Made by a program: the position numbers and the translations under genes
Notes under the pieces: generated by a model
What the model was told of the DNA's origin: nothing
Seen by the model: the letters and a program-made list of their open reading frames with translations, nothing else
The model's database searches: none
In this document: positions 1-33,889 of the stretch, piece after piece
How positions within the stretch are numbered: the first letter of the stretch is position 1
How the letters are laid out: each line of letters starts with the position of its first letter
From: Gordionus sp. m RMFG-2023
Taxonomy: Eukaryota > Nematomorpha > Gordioida > Chordodea > Parachordodidae
DNA length: 64,000 nt
Assembly (NCBI RefSeq): GCF_954871325.1
Contig: NC_088777.1
Span: forward strand, 46,477,366 to 46,541,365
Direction: 5' to 3'

Positions 1-464
1 GGCGCGTACGCAGGAATTTGGTCTGGGGGGGGGATAATAAAATTTTTTAAGAAATATTATTGTTAATTAAAAATACTAAGCATAAATATATTAGGATTAA
101 TAACTTTTCTAAGACACAATTTTAAACTAATGTGAATTAAAAAAATTATATATATAAACCGGCATTGAAAAACTATAAAATAAATGTGAATTATAAAATA
201 TAAAGTGAATAAACTCACGATATGAATCATTTAAATGACCCAAAATTGAAATTTGAAATTTTTGAGCTTTTAAAATATATAAAGTAAAAAATTTAAATGT
301 TGGAAATATAAATTAATACACAAAAAGTTTCTTAGGGAAAATTGTATGTTTTGAGCTAATTTTTCCATTATCTATCCTTGCTTGGCGTTAAATACCTATG
401 AATATTCAAAAGATCCAAATCATTCAATCTACTTTCCGATGTTGTATTTCAACGGTATGTTTTT

Positions 465-1108
<644 letters not shown>

Positions 1109-1274
1109 TTATTCTTCTTAAAAAGAAAATGTTCTCTCATTAGTTTATTAAAAAGCTGCTAATATATAACCATTTTAATACATTGGGGGTATAATCTAAA
1201 ATATGTTTGAAATAAAAAGCATCCATAGCATTTTTTGGGACTGTATCAACCATAGTTAATCTTTTAATCATAGT

Positions 1275-2330
1275 TATTCAGCTAATAAGGCATCATAAGA
1301 TATTTTAACATCTTTATGATAAAAATCTAACAAATATTTATATTTTTTTTATATTACCATATGAAAAAGGTTGGGAGAGGGGACATTTGTTTTATAATAC
1401 TCTTCTACTGATCCTATATTAATGTTTTGACGATGAGCTTGCTTGCTGCAAGTAGAGGGGGACAAATATTAAACGCGTATAGCTCTGCTTTTGACTAAAC
1501 AGTAACATATAATATATGAAATTCTTCAACAACATTAGCTCTAATTTCCTTGAGTTCTAATAAAATGCTCTCCGCTATTGTCATCTTATTAATCAAGTCA
1601 ATGTTATGTTTAGTATTACATAAAATAGTTGTATAATTAAATAATACATTCTAATGAGCAAATAAATTTGGAATAAGTATTGAATCCAACAATCTTCTTG
1701 CTTTTGAGGAAATATTTCTTTCAAGCCCTTGTGATATTTCAGTAATAGCATTAATATTCGGCTCTTCTAACTCCATAAAAGCTGTTACTGCTTGATAGCA
1801 AAGACTCGATCTCGTTGGGCAAGCTTGCAATTTATTTCTCCCTGTTGAACAGGGAGTTTCAGAGATAATTATTATTTGACAAGAAATTTAGATAAATATT
1901 ACGCCACTAAAATTTGAAAATAATAGGTAAATTACGCCAAGGAAAACTTGAAATCGAAATTGATTTATAAAATAACTTAGTAGATGAATGTTAAATAAAT
2001 GTTATTATATATAGATATATGAGATAGGAATAAATATTAACAAATATAAATTAATATTAACAATAATATTTTTGAAAATATAATCCGGCATCTGTATTTT
2101 TTGACTTTGGGGGGATTTGCCCCCCCCCCCCCGCTGCGTACGCCAATGCCACCAACTCTTTTAATTCATTAAAACATCTCATCATAATTATTTCGACATC
2201 CACAGATAGTACATTCATTGCCTTCTTGCAAGAATCATGTATAGCTCCGTGAATGTTGAACTACATGATAGGTGTTAACGATTTCCGCAACTGTAGTTGC
2301 ATCTGTATAATTTATTCTTTTTGGAGAATA
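1275..2330 (-). pseudogene. decayed hAT transposase (ZMYM/TTF-finger type)
   Basis: Read on the minus strand, three stretches resemble transposases of the hAT group that carries TTF-type fingers and resembles ZMYM proteins. About 2300-2150 reads like the His-rich block (IHGAIHDSCKKAMN). About 1836-1646 carries a CPTR motif followed by an alpha-helical region (ACPTRSSLCYQAV). About 1600-1275 carries the typical CSKQAHRQN then VEEYYKTNV segment. Stops and frame changes separate them, and the 1840-2144 interval, which has G/C runs, interrupts the order. This is a dead DNA transposon copy. Family assignment is by motif recognition only; moderate confidence. Confidence 0.5.
2102..2144. other. G/C homopolymer runs ending in GGCGTACGCAG (inverted)
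   Basis: A run of six G, a short spacer and about fifteen C end in the complement of GGCGTACGCAG. The first bases of the window read GGCGCGTACGCAGG followed by a G run, in the opposite orientation. The two may be the ends of one element or of two copies. Elements with GGCGTACGCAG-type ends are common in the hAT group. Tentative. Confidence 0.35.
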
Positions 2331-2539
2331 CTTTTGTATTGCAATCGATGTTGATATACTCCCCTGTACTGACTTATATGAATAAAATGATGTTGATTTA
2401 TTATTGAATAAAAATAAAACAGGATAGATAAAAATTTACAAACTAGACATGTTTTTCGAATAAATATTTAAAATTTATTTTAAAAATATAAAAATAATCA
2501 ATTATTGTCTCTCAAAAATTTATGAAAAACGTTAAAATA

Positions 2540-2665
2540 ATTTTAAAAAATTGCGGGAGATATTAAAAAATTGCAGTAGATTTTTGCGGGAGATTAATAA
2601 TTGCGGTAGTTTTGCGGGAAAGCGACTAAAAAATTGCGAGAGTCTCCCGCTGATGGGGGGAGACA
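2540..2665. repeat. short TTGCGGGAGA-type repeats with inverted copy
   Basis: TTGCGGGAGA and close variants occur about four times in 120 bp and are followed by an inverted copy (TCTCCCGC). This could be the end of a small transposon or a hairpin. No coding content; the short minus-strand ORF here is not supported by any family resemblance. Confidence 0.3.
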
Positions 2666-2739
2666 TTGTAACCCTGTTCATAAGCCCCTTCAGTAACTCT
2701 TTCGATTTTATATTATTCATATGAACCATTTTGTTCAAT

Positions 2740-3825
2740 TTATATTTAGTTACATTGGCTTTAACTTTGTGGGTCCATTATAGTTTTAGACTCTTAAGCT
2801 GTTTATCCTGATTTTTGTTTTATTGGGTACTATGTTTAAACTTCCCAGTATATTTGTATTTCTTATCTTATCCATTTTTTGACCCCTGCTATTATTCTCA
2901 GCATTCTCATTGTCATTGTTTATAAATTCTCTCGTCTGATTTTATGCTTGCTATATTTCCTATCAGTTAATTGTAATATGAAACTGTTTATCTTCCCTTT
3001 TAATTTATAAGGAACTCCTTTGTCAAAGAGCCCGTTTAATAAATTTTTCCATCTCAGCTATCTTTTGTTCATTTTATTTATTATTTCTCTTTCGATTGTC
3101 CAATTTTATCTATTATAAAAAAATTAACTAGAAATTTCGCTCATATTTTTTATCAAATTTCTGCTATATTTACCAATTTTATATACTATTGTATAATTTA
3201 GAGTTGGGATCATTTATATTTTAAAAAATTTCGCCTATAATTATGGTCAAATTTTGAAATAAACTTTATGATGGTTAAATAATTAAGTGAATTTATTTCT
3301 TTTAGCTTAAAATAAGGATTTGCCTATTTAAAAAAATATGGAAGAATTCTTTGAATTCTACCTAAATTTTTAAAAAATCTAGGCAATTTCTATTTTACTT
3401 TTTCATTCTAATGTTGCATCAGAAAGAATTTTTATAGTTATTTTTAATGATCATACTTATGAATTACATGAATGGCGGTACTAATTTTCATAAAAACTCG
3501 ATTATTAAATAAAATACACTCATCAGATAAATATATAGAAACTTGTTTCTAGCTTCTCAATTGACTTAAACATATAATAAATATAGAAATAAAGATTGAT
3601 AAATTTGTAATTTATGATTAGCATTTAAGCAAAGTATATGAATTTGCAATTACACAAACGGGTTATTTAAGATGATAAAGTTTTTCCTAGGCATAAGGCA
3701 CCTATTACAGGGACTTAACAATTTAATAAACTGTCCCAAATCTAAAACTTTTTTAAACGAAATTAATTTTTTTAAAAATCTTTATTGATAAATAGATAAT
3801 TAATATAATTAGGGCTTCGTTCTAA
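2740..3825. other. AT-rich sequence, no gene seen
   Basis: No exon-like stretch, RNA gene or clear repeat was recognised on either strand. Confidence 0.5.
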
Positions 3826-4262
3826 CCCGGGAAAGGAAAGGGAAGGTGAAGAAATGAGGAGGGAAATATAAGAGAAAAAGGAAAGTGAAAATAAAATGAA
3901 TAATGGAAGAAAAAATAAAATGGGAAATAAAAAAGTAAATGAGGAAGAGGGGAAAAAATGGGAAGGAATAGAAAAGGGGAGGGGAAGGGTAGGGAAGAAA
4001 AATGGTAGGAAAAGAAATAGGGTAAGGAAAAAAGAAGGGAAGGGAAAAAGAGAGAGTGAGGAGAGAAAAGGAAATGGAAAGAAAAACAAGAAGGAAAAGA
4101 AAAGAAATGAAAAAGGAGAGGGGAACGAAAAGGAAAAAAGGAATGAGAAAAGGGGGGGGGGGAAGAAGGGGGAAAAAATGTAAAAGGAGAGAAAAGTGGA
4201 AAAAAAGGAAAGGAGAAGGGAATTACAAAGACAAAAAGACACTTCTAAAAAGGAACCAGGTT
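3826..4262 (+). repeat. long polypurine tract (GA-rich on + strand)
   Basis: More than 400 bp in which the plus strand is almost entirely A and G, irregularly mixed rather than a simple tandem repeat. ORFs on both strands (Lys/Glu/Arg-rich plus, Phe/Ser/Leu/Pro-rich minus) are by-products of this composition. The tract begins at CTAACCCGGG and ends at CCAGGTTGAACC, weakly inverted ends that could mean it is carried by a small element. Confidence 0.85.
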
Positions 4263-4379
4263 GAACCATTTGATATCTAGCCTCTTTTATAGACGATTAA
4301 TAATCAGTTATGACTGATGATCTTGCTATATGACGATGCCAGCAGTAGGGGAAAGGAGGAGTTGGAGTTGATACCCTCT

Positions 4380-6120
4380 TTCTCATAACCCCCGATAAAA
4401 AAATTAACTATAAATTTACTAATATAATTTATCTTTTTAAAGTTAAATATTATATATAGTAATAATATAATTTATATTGTCGAATATTTATTAAATAAAC
4501 CTAAAAATCTATGAAGATCATAGAATCAGAAGATTCAAAAATATTATGAATAGGGGAAAATCTTTAATGTATTTAGACTTAATTAATTTTTGAATCTTAT
4601 TTAAAATTCCATATTTAAGATTCAGCCTAAGGCGTGGAATAATTTTCATTTCGCTTATAACTGGTTTTTATTTATTGATTAAAAAATTGGTTGATGAATT
4701 AGTAAGTACTAATCAAGCCTTGCTGTGCATTACTAAATTTTCCTTCTTACATGTTGTCAATCTTGGCACTTTATTTTTATTTTGCCAATAATATTTTTCT
4801 TTAAACCATCCACCAAACGGGTCGAAGTACTAAAAAGTATAAAATAAACACTAATTATTCACATAATTCTCAGAGATAATACGTTCATATTGTATGATTT
4901 TATATTTATGGCGTAATATTGTATATAATTCGTAACGCTTATTTTTTTTGTGACTTGCAAAATTGATTAAAGAATTAATAAGTAAGACGCTAATTATTAA
5001 CACAAACCAGATAGTTTTAATTCCTATATTCTCCGTTTTGGCATGATGCTACTAATTTTTTATTTTTTAATTAATCCTTTTCCTTTTAAACCATCTACCA
5101 TATAGAATAAAAATGTTCTAATAAAGCCCTACTTAATGGTTTGGTATAAGTTTCATTTGCTAAAACTTAGCTATCTTATTTTTAAAGTGTGTCGTAATTT
5201 TAATTTTATTATAACTCAGTTTCTTTCTCATATTAGATTGAGGATATAAAATTACTAGTAAAGCACTAAATATTAGCGCTATAGTTATTTTTATATTTTC
5301 TATTCGTATAATGCCAATTTTTTTTACTTTCCACTGTATATCAAACGGATTAAATTAATTTACAATTGAGGACTGAACATTGATATAATTTGCAGAATAA
5401 TGATTTCAATCTCTTTTTAATCGCAAGGTTGGCAAAAATTTTGTTACTAGTAATTTTTTAATTTATGCTGGTTACTATACTTGTTAAAATCAGACACTAA
5501 TAAAGGCAACGTCTACATGACAAAATTTTCAAGGATGCAAGCCCCCTTTAAAAACTTGTGCCTACCCCCCTAAATATGTTTACCTATTAATCATTTTTGC
5601 TTTTTCGTTATAATGATACTCCTTTCAGAAAATTTAAAAAGAATGGCCTAAATTATTTTATCTCTACTACCAACTATCGATATTTTGTGAATATAAAGGA
5701 TTTATTTTTTAGATAATAAATTATATTAAAACCCCCATCATTTACTTACAATGAATTCATTATTAAAGCATTATGAGCTTGCTGAAAATGTCTAAACCTT
5801 TTAAATATAGCAGTAAGTTTTATTTGGAAAATAATGTCTATGATTGTTTGCAATATATAGATTTGGTCGATGAATGGTATTATAATAGGTCTATAATGAA
5901 AGTATTAATTTTTACAGCAATAAATTTTGTCCTATTTCATCTCAAAATTTAATAGATAACCCCTTAAAAAATTATCCTACCCCCCCCCCCCCCCACTCAG
6001 TAAACTGTCCCCCCCCCCCGCTCATGTAGATGCTGAATAAGCACAAAACATTGGCATATTTTAGAATAAGTATTATTTGTTATAAAGATAACCATAAAAA
6101 AACCAATATTATATATATTT
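4380..6120. other. AT-rich stretch with diverged repeat blocks and C runs
   Basis: A block containing TTAAACCATC-(C/T)ACCA occurs near 4800 and near 5088, with a weaker relative near 5325; each is preceded by a similar TTGGCA-containing AT-rich stretch. This suggests old tandem copies about 250-280 bp long. Near 5980-6020 there are two poly-C runs. No coding sequence was recognised. Confidence 0.3.
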
Positions 6121-6159
6121 TTTAGGAGAGACCCGGTCGATGGTTGGGTTAAACGGGCT

Positions 6160-6480
6160 ACACTTATATATAAGTTTGATAATAATGATCTATACCACGT
6201 ATATGAGCCCTCAGAAGATACATTTTTATTTATGAATGCTTTTAAACTTAGGAAAAGTTTTATTATAACTTTAAAACCAACAATTATTCTAGAAATTGGC
6301 TGTAGCACAGGAGTTAAAACAAAATTTCCAACACTAAATTTTGGTTTAGATAATATTCATTTTATGGCAACTGATATAAATTATTCTTCATGTTTTAATA
6401 CTAGTGAAACAATTTATTTAAATTATTCCCAATTACCTTTAAAAGCAAAAATGGCCTACAGTTTCAATTTTTATAGATGA
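6160..6480 (+). pseudogene. N6AMT1: N6AMT1/HemK2-like methyltransferase fragment
   Basis: From 6187 the plus strand reads VYEPSEDTFLF, then ILEIGCSTGV, then MATDIN. This matches, in order, the N-terminal VYEPAEDTF block, the SAM-binding glycine loop and the acidic motif of N6AMT1, which methylates glutamine in release factor eRF1 and lysine in histone H4. The frame continues to 6480, but the expected catalytic NPPY motif is not found. A FIDDL-like continuation appears in another frame, followed by stops. There are no convincing flanking exons. It is either one exon of a gene lying elsewhere or, more likely, a decayed copy. Identity of the fragment is fairly secure; functional status is not. 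Confidence 0.6.
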
Positions 6481-7853
6481 TTTAGCTTAATGTGTGATTG
6501 ATAGACTAAGTCATGCCATGCCATCTTAGACAATGCCCGCAATGGAGGTTTTATAAAATATTTGCTATAACTCGCTTCTTTAAAGCCTTTTTTAAAAGGA
6601 CGCCATGTTTTGTCCTCGTCATTTAGGATCACTTACATTTCTATTGTTTTGTATAAACATTAAAGACAAGATGTACCAAATAATATTAATTAGCTTATAT
6701 ATATATTTATAAATTTAATAAACTTTTATAAACATAATTGATATGAGTTACCTATATATGATATTTTACTTTTTACTATTCTAGAATAATGCAATGTTTC
6801 AAATAGCCGTTTCCAAAACTTTAACTCAACACTTAAATTGGTGTCAATTATTTACTTATCTTTTAACGTTGTAGATTTTTTGAGCGTTTAAACGCGATGT
6901 TAAGAAGTAAGCTAGGAGACTAGCTATCACACATCGTATAAAAGACTCAAAATTCCCCAAATTACTGGAGGATTCGCTGCGATAAAATCCAACAATTAGT
7001 CTCAGATAATATTTTTATACGACAAAGAATCATGTTTAAAAAATTATAATTGAGAGTTAACTTGTGAGCAGCCTGATTCATTCTGAATAAAGCATTTTAA
7101 GGCGTCGTTGAATGGAAATCAGCTAGATAGCACGTGACACGCCATTGGTAACCTATTTATGCATTCACAATTAGAGCGAATTCGCGGCGAGTTATACAAA
7201 AATGAAATGTAAAATTATTATATCAATATCAACACTAAAATTATATTTACTTCGATTACTATTTCTCAAATCCTTTCATATTTAAACAAAATTTTATTTG
7301 TTATAAATTTTTGACACAATTTCTTTAACACATTTTTTTAATAAAAATAATATATAAGCTAATAATCATTGGCATAATATGTTAACACTGATATAGTAGT
7401 GATTAATACATGTTTCTAAAAAAAATATATATAAGCTAATAATTATTGGCATAATAAGCTATCACTGTTTATGTTTTTTTTTAATAGAGTGAAATATAAC
7501 ATTTTTTTAAATGTCTTTATATATAGTGTTATGTAGATTTAATTTAATTTAATACATATCCATATTTTTTTAATTCGTTTTTAAATAAAATTGTTTAACT
7601 AAAATTGAGAGTATATAAATATGTTTTTTTTAACAAATTTTTGCAAGTCAAATAATTATATTTTCAAATAAAATAAATTAATTAAATACGGAAATGTTTA
7701 GAATTAAATCTGCACAACAACTGTATAAATATATGAAAAAAATTTATATAAAAAAAACATTATAAAAAAATAGTTTTTGATTTCTTTAAAAAAATATACT
7801 AATAATAATATTAATATAATATCAAAATTTTTGAATGCTAATAATATTTTACA
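6481..7853. other. AT-rich intergenic DNA with one 84-bp direct repeat
   Basis: About 7350-7470 contains two close copies of a segment with AAGCTAATAAT(C/T)ATTGGCAT, spaced about 84 bp apart. Nothing else was recognised. This is the 3' flank of the SLC3A1-like gene. Confidence 0.4.
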
Positions 7854-23883
<16,030 letters not shown>

Positions 23884-24296
23884 TTAAAAAAATGTTATTT
23901 ATATTTATTAATGTAAAAAAACACAAATGTTATTTTTTTAATGATATTATATAGATAAGTTAGTACACATATATGATATATGTAAATTTGCCCTGGTAGA
24001 ACCATGAATAGACAATTTTTTTTATATTCCTGCAAAACTTGCATATAAATCTAATTTAAATGATTATTTTATCTCTTTGAGCTAAAGATATAAAAACTTT
24101 TGAAACTATAACCGGAGATGGATTTCTCGAGTTCAGCTAGGCTCTAATCTATTGAGGAAAAGTTTGGGCAAGTAGATATTAAATCACTTATATAAGATAA
24201 AAATGACAAAATAAGAAATATTTTCGTTAAAAACATTACTCCGATAATTGAAAATCGATTTACGGCTGCTTCCACTAATATATAGAGCGGCGATGA

Positions 24297-24415
24297 TAGT
24301 GTTGTTAAACGGCTCATTTTGAGCCGATTTTTAAAAACTGCTAACTCAATATTTTGGCCAGAAAAATATTGCCTAAGCCTCGATATTTCGCTAATAGATG
24401 TCCAAACCTTTAATG
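24297..24415. repeat. hairpin MITE, GTGTTGTTAAACGG family (left half only)
   Basis: Begins TAGTGTTGTTAAACGGCTC and follows the family through GATGTCCAAACCTTT, then stops: only one arm of the palindrome is present. Lies upstream of the SLC3A1-like gene. Confidence 0.75.
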
Positions 24416-24514
24416 AGATGCATTTAATGATGGTTATATGAATAGTAATGCACCATCAAAAACCTATATTAGTATGTAGAGGTCTGCTGGAATTCAAAAT
24501 ACAATATATGCTTT

Positions 24515-24705
24515 CTTTATTCTTATTCGTGAGACGAATAAAACGGCGTCCTCCTGTGGATAAAAAGGTCGCATATCTTTATTTTTCGTGAGAGAAGTGT
24601 CAAACGGCCTCCTCCTATAAACGAAAAAGCAGCATTTCTTATGGAAACTTCGTAATAAAGATAATTTCAACGTCATCCTCATATGAACAAGCCGCATTTA
24701 AGATA
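24515..24705. repeat. about three diverged tandem units of about 65 bp
   Basis: Units share TTCGTGAGA-like starts, then AAACGGCNTCCTCCT, then a GCAT end; the third is more diverged. The minus-strand ORF covering them (67 aa) reflects the repeat and matches no family known to me. Confidence 0.4.
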
Positions 24706-25693
24706 TTGGTATTTTAGTCAAAATTTTATAGATAATCAAGATAAGTGGAATGTTTAAATATTTAGTTTTGAGTTAATGAAAAATGTTCACATTTATCATA
24801 TGGTCATGTATTCAATCACTCATAACACTTGGGTTTAGTAATGGGTGGCGTGCTGTAGTTTACATTTTTTTAATATATATGTTATTTGATAAAGTGATTC
24901 ATTTTAGCAGATGTATTATTTCTAAAATAGCGGATTTTTTATATTTACTATTACATTAAAAAGAAATTGTAAGGATAACTTTATTATTTTTTTATAAACT
25001 TTTGATATTTGAATTAATTTTAAAAAGAACAAAAGAATAAAAAGTGTATCATATTAAATTATTTAAAGATATCGCCATCAGCAACGATACTCCAAAATTT
25101 AGAATAAAATATCCCTCGTTTCTTTGATGGTTTTCTTAATGGTTTTTTAACCTTTATGAAATATTGGTTATGAAATAAAAGATTATATGGCTCCTAATAA
25201 TTTAATATACTAAACAGTATTTTTATGTTATAATCAAGTTCGTCATTTTATAAGTATCATATTAATAGTACAATTAATAGTCGAATTTATCTTAATTAAA
25301 ATAATAATTCAATATAGATTAGAGTAATTAAAAGAGGTATGCCCACCCGATTGGTCTATGTATAAAATGAAGACTTTGGCGTAAACTTTTTTAAAATAGA
25401 CTAATCCCATTAGGAGAAAATAAACCAAATATTTATCAAAATAGTCGTTTAGAGAAATCCTTTTTTTTTTAAAAATTTACTTAATTTTTTTTACTTGATT
25501 CTTTCCTATTGAAAATTTTGTGTTGTTAAAGATTATTAATAAAATAAATCAAATTTCTTAACTAAAGAATAAATTAGTAAAATATGAATCAGAGTTTTTT
25601 ATGGCTAGACATATCTTTTTTTAAAATGTATACATGGATATTTTACAAAAAAAAGAATAATGCCTTTTTTTTTACAAAATTTAGCTGCTGCCC

Positions 25694-26156
25694 TTATTGA
25701 AAAAGAAAAGTTATATTTACAATTATAAATTCGACAATGACTTTATCAGTCAGTTTTTGAGAAATATTGGCATGGGCAATATTATTAATCATGGTTTGTG
25801 AATTGATTATTTTAGATGTAGTCTCCCCTATACCAAAATTATTAAGATATTTTTCTATCCCTTTAAAACTGTTGGCATGAACATACTTACAAAATAAAAA
25901 TATTATTAGAATTTAAAAATGATAATTACTTTTAGGCTATTTTTGAGGTTATAATAGCTATTAGATTTATTTAAGGATATATTTTTTTTACATTTTAAGT
26001 TTTTACATTAATTTGAAAATATTTTTCAAATTTTGGAAATGGGAAATTTGTATTATTGTTATCAAGAACATTATATTCTAGAATACCTTCCACTTCATCA
26101 ATATTATTATTGTCTGACTCACTTACATCGATTTCAATAACCATTTGCGATGGCAT
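25694..26156 (-). pseudogene. possible decayed hAT-type N-terminus, two exon-like pieces
   Basis: Minus strand. 26156-25995 encodes 53 aa starting MPSQMVIEID and ending PFPKFEKYFQIN, with a possible donor near the end. 25885-25694, after an AG, encodes YVHANSFKGIEKYLNN and about 45 more residues. The order 'KFEKYF ... VHANS ... FE/IEKYLN' resembles the start of some hAT transposases (zinc finger, then helix), but the cysteines of the finger are not visible. No other pieces were found nearby. The identity is a guess; that it is protein-derived is more likely than not. Confidence 0.3.
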
Positions 26157-27079
26157 TTTAAATAATTTACACACGATGATTTAGGTTTATAATACAAATT
26201 GAAAATATAAATTACAATTTCAAAATTAAATATCATAAAAATTATAATTAATTATATTCTATTTAACTTTTTATGTATTTAAATTCATTATAACTTTTAA
26301 GTATTCAAAAAAAGGAGAGCGCTAAATATATAAATAATTGTAAAAAATTTAGCACGCTATTAGTTAGTTATCGCTACTAAAAAAGATAGGTTATTTTTAA
26401 TTGTCGAATTCAGTTGGCGAATAGATATGTAAACCGGTAATCCTTTAACTCAAATTTTTGTTTCACGTTTTATTAACATCCAAATCATTCATTAATTATT
26501 TTTTTTCTCTTTTTTTTATTGAGAAGTGGTAGAAAATCTATTTATTAAGTCATTAATTTAATATCGGTGAAAACTACCAATTCTGGAAATTCTTCCAATT
26601 CTATCATTTATTACTAAAATAATAAAGCCCAATTTTGATGCCTCAAATCAGTATGCTCAATTAAATTATGATCAGCATCATATTGAAAAGCATTATTTAG
26701 AAAATACACATCAAATATGCAAATGCAAAATGTCACACAATAGCACAATCAACTGTAGAATTCAACAAAGTACTAAATATCTAAACTGTAATATACACCT
26801 TAAAAGGGTAAAATGCATAATAAGTATCATTCTATCACTCTTTTTCTCTATGCTAAATTAAGGCAATTACGTATGTTGCCAGAGGAGGAGTGCAAATGAC
26901 TGTTACTTAAATAAAATACACTATATTAGACAAGAGGATCAGGAAATAATGGAATTAGATTATCATCGACGAGTCGAAAGTTCACTCCTTTTACGACAAA
27001 TTTGGATATAAAGATAATGGAGTATTATTTAAAATTTTTTAAAAAATCAAAGCTGTTGAAAAAATTTACATTTATTGAC

Positions 27080-27140
27080 CGAAATTTTAAAAAATTTGAG
27101 CCGGGCTGGGCAATTGGTACTACTGCAGGTCTCTTATACA
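27080..27140. repeat. fragment of the CGGGCC-block MITE family
   Basis: GAGCCGGGCTGGGC followed by CTGCAGGTCTCTTA, the right end of the family seen at 8439-8623 and 15934-16145. The left end is not found. The short ORF across it is not a gene. Confidence 0.45.
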
Positions 27141-27189
27141 TATTCAAGTTTACTTATGATTTAGATGAATTAATATTAAAAAAATAATT

Positions 27190-28771
27190 TGAAAAGTTGA
27201 ACATAATTTCACTTTTTGTTAAACTAAGTATTTAACACATTGGTAAAAGGTTTTTATAAAGCTAAGCAGTATAATAAAATGGGCAAAAATCTTAGTCATG
27301 ATGATGCCCAAATTAGAAATTTTTGGCTGTATATATTAGTTTTATTTATCGGTTAAGTCTACAACCGGAGCCAAGTCTTGGATCGAAATAATCTATCCCA
27401 AATTGACTCGAGTTGTGAACTCAGTTCCTAAACAGTAGTTATGAACTCGAACTCTAAGTAAGTTAATTATTTTTATTTTCGTTATTTTATATATAGATAA
27501 AATTAAGAATGCGGGAATATTTGCTTATATTTTAGTAAAAACCCTCATTATTTTGAATAAACGCCGTTTTTTTCGGTAAAAGCCTTGATTTTTTATTGTA
27601 AACTAGATTCGTTTGATTCATCACTAAAATCGTATAAAAATATCTAAATAATTTAGATTTCGCATCTTTATTTAACCAATCATTTAGCTTTGTCAAAATA
27701 TTTTTTTATTTACTTTACTCGAATGAAAGTAAATATAGATATACAAAATAGTGAAAATATGCAAACTAAAATTAAAGGCTGAAAATTATTGCCGAGGTCT
27801 CGAAATTTCGATTTATAACGAAAGTTGAAATTTTAGATTGTTGATGAAGAATCCATAATTTGATTTATTAGGGAGATGATATCTGTGTAGAGATCTAGAG
27901 AATAGCACTTTAAGAGGCTTTCAATAAAAAGAAGTTAAATGAAATGCTGGCATAAGGGTGAATCCCTATCTTGTGTATGGAAGATAAAAACAAGGAAATA
28001 ATTGGAGCGTTTGACTTCCATTGGTTAAGAGCCAACCTCTAAGGATCAGTTGTGATGGTGAAATTGCTGATAAGCCATATATTTTTTTAAAGTAAATAAA
28101 AGTTTCAAATAAAAATTTTTTTTTTTAAAATTTACTTTATAATTGATGATTTTTTTTTATAAGAAAATTCACTATATAAATTTAATTATAGAGCTTTTCA
28201 AAATTTATTGTTTTTCAGCTTTAAATCTTGTACTTATTTAGTTTTATCCCTGTTGGTGTTTTTATTCTATCAATATAAAATCAAATTATTTTTTTTATAT
28301 TTATACCCTTGTCCGCATTTATACATTTGCTTTTGGAGAAAATTGCAAGACTTTCTAACTTATCTTATTTCTTTATATAATAAAGAAGCAGATATAAAAT
28401 TTTGATTCATTCCCTGATTTATATAAAGTTTAAAGCACTTTGTTTAAAACTTATTAAAGTACGCTAAAATTACATAAGCAACAATAAAATAAAATATTAG
28501 CATTGGGACGAAACTGTCATAGGTTGGAACATCTACAAGACAAATTTTTCAATAAACAATACTTTTCAATAATTTGCCACAAATTGATAATCGTATTTTA
28601 ATTTTAATTTCAAGAATTTTAACTTAAGTTGTTCTTAAATCTAAACAAATTTAAGCAGCATTTAAAAAATATAACCTAAAAATTGCTTTGGGATTATAAA
28701 GCATATCAAAGTAAATTATTTTCAATATTATTTTTTCAACTATTTATTAGATTTGATAATAATAATTATAA
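27190..28771. other. intergenic AT-rich DNA downstream of the pseudokinase gene
   Basis: No exon, RNA gene or repeat was recognised. Confidence 0.45.
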
Positions 28772-33180
<4,409 letters not shown>

Positions 33181-33889
33181 GTTAGATTTCACAAATTAAT
33201 TTTATATAAATGATATAAGACGAATATTTGCCTATACTTAAATGATATTGATTATTGAAAGATATACTGATTGTTTAAACAAAATATTGCTAAAATTTGT
33301 TTGTTGAAACCTCTTATGACTTAATAAAATTATTCATAAACCAAAATAAGATATTGGAACCTGCAACCCGAGAAACTGGAAGAACCAGAACCATAAATTA
33401 TTTCATAAAACCTATATGAACCATAGCAATCTGAACCTATCTTACAATTTCTAGAAACCCTTTCAGGATTCGGTTCTAACAAAACTGCAAATAATTAAAT
33501 TTCAGCATATTTTTTGTAGTATTGAGATAAATAAAAAGATACTCGATTTCTCGTATCATGTCAATTGAGCTAATCTTTTATAGCGAGATACTTTATAGCG
33601 AGATACTTTATAGCTAAAAATTTATAAATACATGTTGTGTTTATTGAGAAGGAATTTTAAAATGAACGTAATATCGTCCAAACCAATTGAACGAAATTCT
33701 TTTGTTAAACATTTATCTCGAAAACATATCTCTAACTAAATCATCTCTAATTTATTTCCTCGAAATTTAAACTTCGAATACTTGAAGCGAATATAATTTA
33801 GCCATATTTTTACAAATCCGTTATAACGAATATTTTTCTTCAAATATATACGCGCAAAGTTATCATATAACAATACCCAAACCCTTATT

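Noticed and set aside
3772-4280. Lys/Glu-rich and Phe/Ser/Pro-rich ORFs
   Set aside because: By-products of the polypurine tract composition.
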